Below, piece by piece: positions 60,851 to 64,000 of a DNA stretch of 64,000 nucleotides. Made by a program: the position numbers and the translations under genes. The first letter of the stretch is position 1. Each line of letters opens with the position of its first letter. Source of the DNA: an uncultured Prevotella sp. GTDB lineage: Bacteria > Bacteroidota > Bacteroidia > Bacteroidales > Bacteroidaceae. The notes under the pieces were generated by a model. That model worked only from the letters and a program-made list of their open reading frames with translations, had not been told where the DNA came from and searched no databases. The stretch is from contig CADBVZ010000005.1 of assembly GCA_902798285.1 (NCBI GenBank), positions 1 through 64,000 on the forward strand, read 5' to 3'.

Positions 60851-62824
60851 ATGAAGAAACTTGTATTTATCTTTGTGGCCCTTTTGTGTGCTTCTTTGAT
60901 GGAGGCCAAGGTTACTCTGCCCCAACTGTTTCAGTCGGGCATGGTGTTGCAGCGAGGTAAAGTTATCCCTGTCTGGGGTAAGGCTGATGCAGGCGAAGTG
61001 GTCACAATCCAGTTCAATAAAAAACAGTACACCGTCACAGCTGATGCGGAAGGAAAATGGCGCATCGATCTGCCCAAAATGAAGGCAGGCGGTCCTTATC
61101 AATTGACAGCTGGTGAATTGGTAATTGACAATGTGATGATTGGCGACGTGTGGCTTCTCTCGGGACAGTCAAATATTGATGTGCATATAGAGCGTGTTTA
61201 TCCGCAGTATGCGCAAGAGGTCGACAATTATGAGAATGATCAGATTCGTTTGTTCCGTGTGCAGAACGATACAGATACCCATGGTGTTCGCGATGATATC
61301 CGTCCTACTTCCATTAATTGGAAACCACTAAATAAGCAGAACGCTTGGCCATTCTCTGCAGTAGGCTACTTCCTTGGAAAGCGTATGTATGAGAAGAACA
61401 AGGTGGCTCAGGGTATTATTGTCAACAGTTGGGGAGGCACACCTATTGAGGCATGGATTTCAAAAGACTCTCTTGAGCACGACTATCCTATGCTTGTGAA
61501 ACGTACCCAGTTCTTTCAGAATGATGAGTATGTGAAAGCTCAGGCTCAGGCCAATATGCAGGCAGAGCGTCAGTGGCAGAAGATACTTCATGAATCCGAC
61601 CCTGGCATTAAGCAGAACTGGACATCGGCAGATTATGATGATTCCGCTTGGCAAACTATCAACCAATGGAATTGGGGATGGCGTGGCACCGGTACTGTTT
61701 GGCTTCGTCAGCATATTATTATAGATAAGGTACACGCGCAAAAGCCTGCCAGGTTGTTGCTTGGAACGCTTTTCGATCGTGATGTAACCTATCTCAATGG
61801 TCAGCAGATAGGACAGACAGGCTATCAATATCCTCCACGTCGTTACGATATTCCAGAGGGTCTGCTTCGTGAGGGCGACAATGTGATAACTGTGCGCTTT
61901 ATCAATAAGTATGGCATGGTGCACTTTATTCCCGAAAAGCCCTATCTGATTGCCTTTGGTGACGATCGTTGCTCGCAGAATCCTATGCCAAAGGATGTGA
62001 TTCCCTTGAGCGAGGAATGGAAATTCAGCGTTGGTGCAGAGATGCCCAACTGTCCAAGTGGCGATATTTCGCTGCAGAATATCCCTACTACACTTTATAA
62101 TGCCGTGCTTTATCCATTAGCACCTTATGCCCTCAGTGGTGTAGTATGGTATCAGGGTGAGTCTAATACGGGTAATCCTGCACCTTACGCCGACTACCTG
62201 AAGAAACTCATGGGTTGTTGGCGTGATTGTTGGCAGGATCAGCAAATGCCTTTCGTGATTGTACAATTAGCTAACTACGACGGACGTCAACAGACGGCTT
62301 TCCCACGTCCTATCACTCTTCAGACTGAACCTGTCAATAGTGGTTGGGCCCAGCTTCGCGAAGCCCAACGTCTGACAGTCAAAGCCGACGCCCACGCAGA
62401 ACTCGCTGTTATCAACGATCTTGGTGAGACTGTCGACATTCATCCCCTCCGTAAGAAGGAGGTTGCAGAACGTATTGGTATTTGCTTCGACCGTCTTGTA
62501 TATAATAATAAGGTGAATCTTGCTCCTGAGGTAACAGCTTCTGAAATGAAGGATAATAAGATTGTTCTCACACTTGATCAACCCGTGGAGGCTGGCGAGA
62601 TCTACTCCTTCGAGGTGGCTGCCCGTGATGGAGACTGTGTATTCCAGAATGTCAAGGCTCACGCTGAAGGTAACAAAATCACACTCACTTTACCTAAGGA
62701 CTTCCACCCTCTAAGCAAGGTATACGCCGTACGCTATGCATGGAAGGATAACCCTATCATGGCTAATGTCCGCTCTCAGGCAGGACTCCCCATGTCATCT
62801 TTTGAAATTTCAATCAATAAATAA
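60851..62824 (+). CDS. Sialate O-acetylesterase-type (SGNH) carbohydrate esterase with inserted domain
   Basis: This 657-residue exported protein has a signal peptide (1-19). The SGNH hydrolase begins with LLSGQSN (candidate catalytic Ser107) and continues with WYQGESNTG and a C-terminal ETVDIHP bearing the Asp/His. Between them (about 215-345) lies a beta-sandwich insert resembling a GH2-type sugar-binding domain (SADYDDSAW ... GTVWLRQHI). Next to xylan genes it is likely a xylan or hemicellulose acetylesterase, an inference from context and from XynE-like enzymes of Prevotella. A symporter follows 9 nt later. Confidence 0.85.
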   Translation: MKKLVFIFVALLCASLMEAKVTLPQLFQSGMVLQRGKVIPVWGKADAGEVVTIQFNKKQYTVTADAEGKWRIDLPKMKAGGPYQLTAGELVIDNVMIGDVWLLSGQSNIDVHIERVYPQYAQEVDNYENDQIRLFRVQNDTDTHGVRDDIRPTSINWKPLNKQNAWPFSAVGYFLGKRMYEKNKVAQGIIVNSWGGTPIEAWISKDSLEHDYPMLVKRTQFFQNDEYVKAQAQANMQAERQWQKILHESDPGIKQNWTSADYDDSAWQTINQWNWGWRGTGTVWLRQHIIIDKVHAQKPARLLLGTLFDRDVTYLNGQQIGQTGYQYPPRRYDIPEGLLREGDNVITVRFINKYGMVHFIPEKPYLIAFGDDRCSQNPMPKDVIPLSEEWKFSVGAEMPNCPSGDISLQNIPTTLYNAVLYPLAPYALSGVVWYQGESNTGNPAPYADYLKKLMGCWRDCWQDQQMPFVIVQLANYDGRQQTAFPRPITLQTEPVNSGWAQLREAQRLTVKADAHAELAVINDLGETVDIHPLRKKEVAERIGICFDRLVYNNKVNLAPEVTASEMKDNKIVLTLDQPVEAGEIYSFEVAARDGDCVFQNVKAHAEGNKITLTLPKDFHPLSKVYAVRYAWKDNPIMANVRSQAGLPMSSFEISINK

Positions 62825-62833
62825 TCAATAATT

Positions 62834-64000
62834 ATGTCAACAACAAACGAATCTAAAGGCTTTTACAAGCTTTCCTGGCTCCAGCGCATCGGCTTTGGAT
62901 CGGGCGATCTAGCGCAGAATCTGATTTTCCAGACAACATGTATGTACCTGCTGTTCTTCTACACTGACATCTACGGACTCGATGCTGTAGATGTTTCTGT
63001 GATGTTTACAGTAGGTAATGTGGCTAACGTCATTTGGGATCCCATCGTGGGTGCCCTCATTGACAAGCATAATCCACGTTTGGGTAAATATCGTGCTTAC
63101 TTGGTATTTGTTGGTATTCCTCTTACCGGCTTTGCCATCCTCTGCTTCTGGAACGGCTTTGCACCGTCATTGCTTTACGCCTACATCACGTATATTGCCA
63201 TGACGCTGCTCTATACCTTTATCAATGTGCCTTATGGCGCCCTGAACTCTTCACTTACTCGTGATACCGACGAGATCACCATCCTTACCTCTGTTCGTAT
63301 GTTCATGGCTAACTGCGGTGGTCTGGCCGTGGGTTCTGGTTTGCCTCTGCTCATTGCTTATTTTACCAATGAGCCTGCTGAGGGTCTGCCAAAGGATCCT
63401 ACCGCTTGGTTTACCACTATGACTATTTATGCGCTCGTAGGTCTGGCTCTTCTGTTCTTCTGTTTCAGCCAGTGTAAGGAGCGTGTGGTAATGGATGCCA
63501 GTGAGGCAGCCAACGTGAAAATCAGCGATCTCTGGATGGAGTTCTTCCACAACCGTCCCTTGCGAATTATTGCTTTCTTCTTCATCACCGCTTTCGCTAT
63601 GATGTCGATTGGTAATGCTGCTGGCGCCTATTTCATCAACAGTAATATGCATGGCTCGCCCGATCAGCTCTCCATCTTCATGGGTCTTGGTTCTGCTCCC
63701 TCGTTTATCTTTATGCCTTTGGTTCCGATGATCAAGAAGATGGTCGGTAAAAAGAATATGTTCTACATCTTCCTAGGCATCGCTATTGTGGGTATGGCTT
63801 TCCTCTATGTGGTGGCTAAGATGGATGAGCCTAGCATGGGTCTTGTCTATGTTGCTCAGTTCGTGAAGTCTACGGGTGTTATCGTGGCTACAGGTTACAT
63901 GTGGGCCCTCGTTCCTGAGGTTATTTCTTACGGTGAGTATGTCAGTGGCAAGCGCATCGCAGGTATTGTGAACGCCCTTACTGGTATCTTCTTCAAGGCT
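62834..64000 (+). CDS. GPH-type sugar:cation symporter, N-terminal part (cut by window edge)
   Basis: The frame is open from the ATG at 62834 to the window end (389 residues). It has repeated hydrophobic segments and the family motif region GALIDKHNPRLGKYRAYLVF, matching MFS glycoside-pentoside-hexuronide symporters. It differs clearly from the symporter at 59245, so the region has two. It follows the esterase gene closely and is probably cotranscribed with it. Confidence 0.88.
   Translation, partial: MSTTNESKGFYKLSWLQRIGFGSGDLAQNLIFQTTCMYLLFFYTDIYGLDAVDVSVMFTVGNVANVIWDPIVGALIDKHNPRLGKYRAYLVFVGIPLTGFAILCFWNGFAPSLLYAYITYIAMTLLYTFINVPYGALNSSLTRDTDEITILTSVRMFMANCGGLAVGSGLPLLIAYFTNEPAEGLPKDPTAWFTTMTIYALVGLALLFFCFSQCKERVVMDASEAANVKISDLWMEFFHNRPLRIIAFFFITAFAMMSIGNAAGAYFINSNMHGSPDQLSIFMGLGSAPSFIFMPLVPMIKKMVGKKNMFYIFLGIAIVGMAFLYVVAKMDEPSMGLVYVAQFVKSTGVIVATGYMWALVPEVISYGEYVSGKRIAGIVNALTGIFFKA

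Overview
The window looks like chromosomal DNA from a Prevotella-like member of the Bacteroidales. Support comes from Bacteroidetes-type promoters (TTTG, about 20 bp, TAnnTTTG) in front of many genes, a PorZ-type type IX secretion component, DUF3244, C10-protease, DUF3667, DUF4254 and DUF2807 families, and a plant cell-wall glycan region with GH9, GH3, GH43 and acetylesterase genes. No rRNA, tRNA, CRISPR array or intact insertion sequence was seen.

Layout. (1) 1-6.6 kb is visibly AT-rich and reads leftward. A TPR/transmembrane/coiled-coil regulator precedes a tight set encoding a DUF3244 protein, a beta-helix protein, a membrane acyltransferase and a streptopain-like C10 cysteine protease. 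A probable serpin lipoprotein, cut by the window edge, follows. (2) 6.6-40 kb is mostly housekeeping: an RNase H-like gene, argS, a MATE exporter, a radical SAM/SPASM enzyme coupled to a lipoprotein, alkD-like, mnmG, apt, uvrC, dtd, mazG-like, deoC, a polyprenyl synthase, polA, pgeF, ychF-lgt, mutS, an LD-carboxypeptidase, a UDG-like gene, leuS-yitT-rdgB and porZ. Two ParB-binding (parS-type) palindromes flank apt. (3) 41.1-41.5 kb, between nadA and a SpoU methyltransferase, is AT-rich and carries a cluster of DnaA boxes, making it the best replication-origin candidate here. (4) 42-50 kb holds a CotH kinase, rubredoxin, an LPS-type glycosyltransferase with DUF4254, acpP-fabF-rnc, a lipoprotein and a glycerophosphodiesterase. 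(5) 50-64 kb is a polysaccharide-utilisation region: a GH9-esterase-GH3 operon, an orphan FecCD permease, a symporter-GH43-ECF sigma operon, and a sialate-O-acetylesterase-type enzyme followed by a second symporter that runs off the window.

The most unusual noncoding content lies in two intergenic regions, 17.9-18.5 kb and 48.7-49.3 kb. Both combine an array of about 15-bp imperfect palindromes (TTTACTCCGAGTAAA type) repeated on a 22-bp period with, further on, a block of short repeated motifs in inverted orientation. The two regions look like copies of one repeat architecture.

Other points of note are several genes whose -7 box sits only 4-8 nt from the ATG (likely leaderless mRNAs), a predicted hairpin covering the porZ start codon, a perfect hairpin between acpP and fabF, and a duplicated TTCAC-N5-TTCAC... 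element upstream of the protease operon. All gene calls come from reading translations and motifs by eye; no database search or computation was run.
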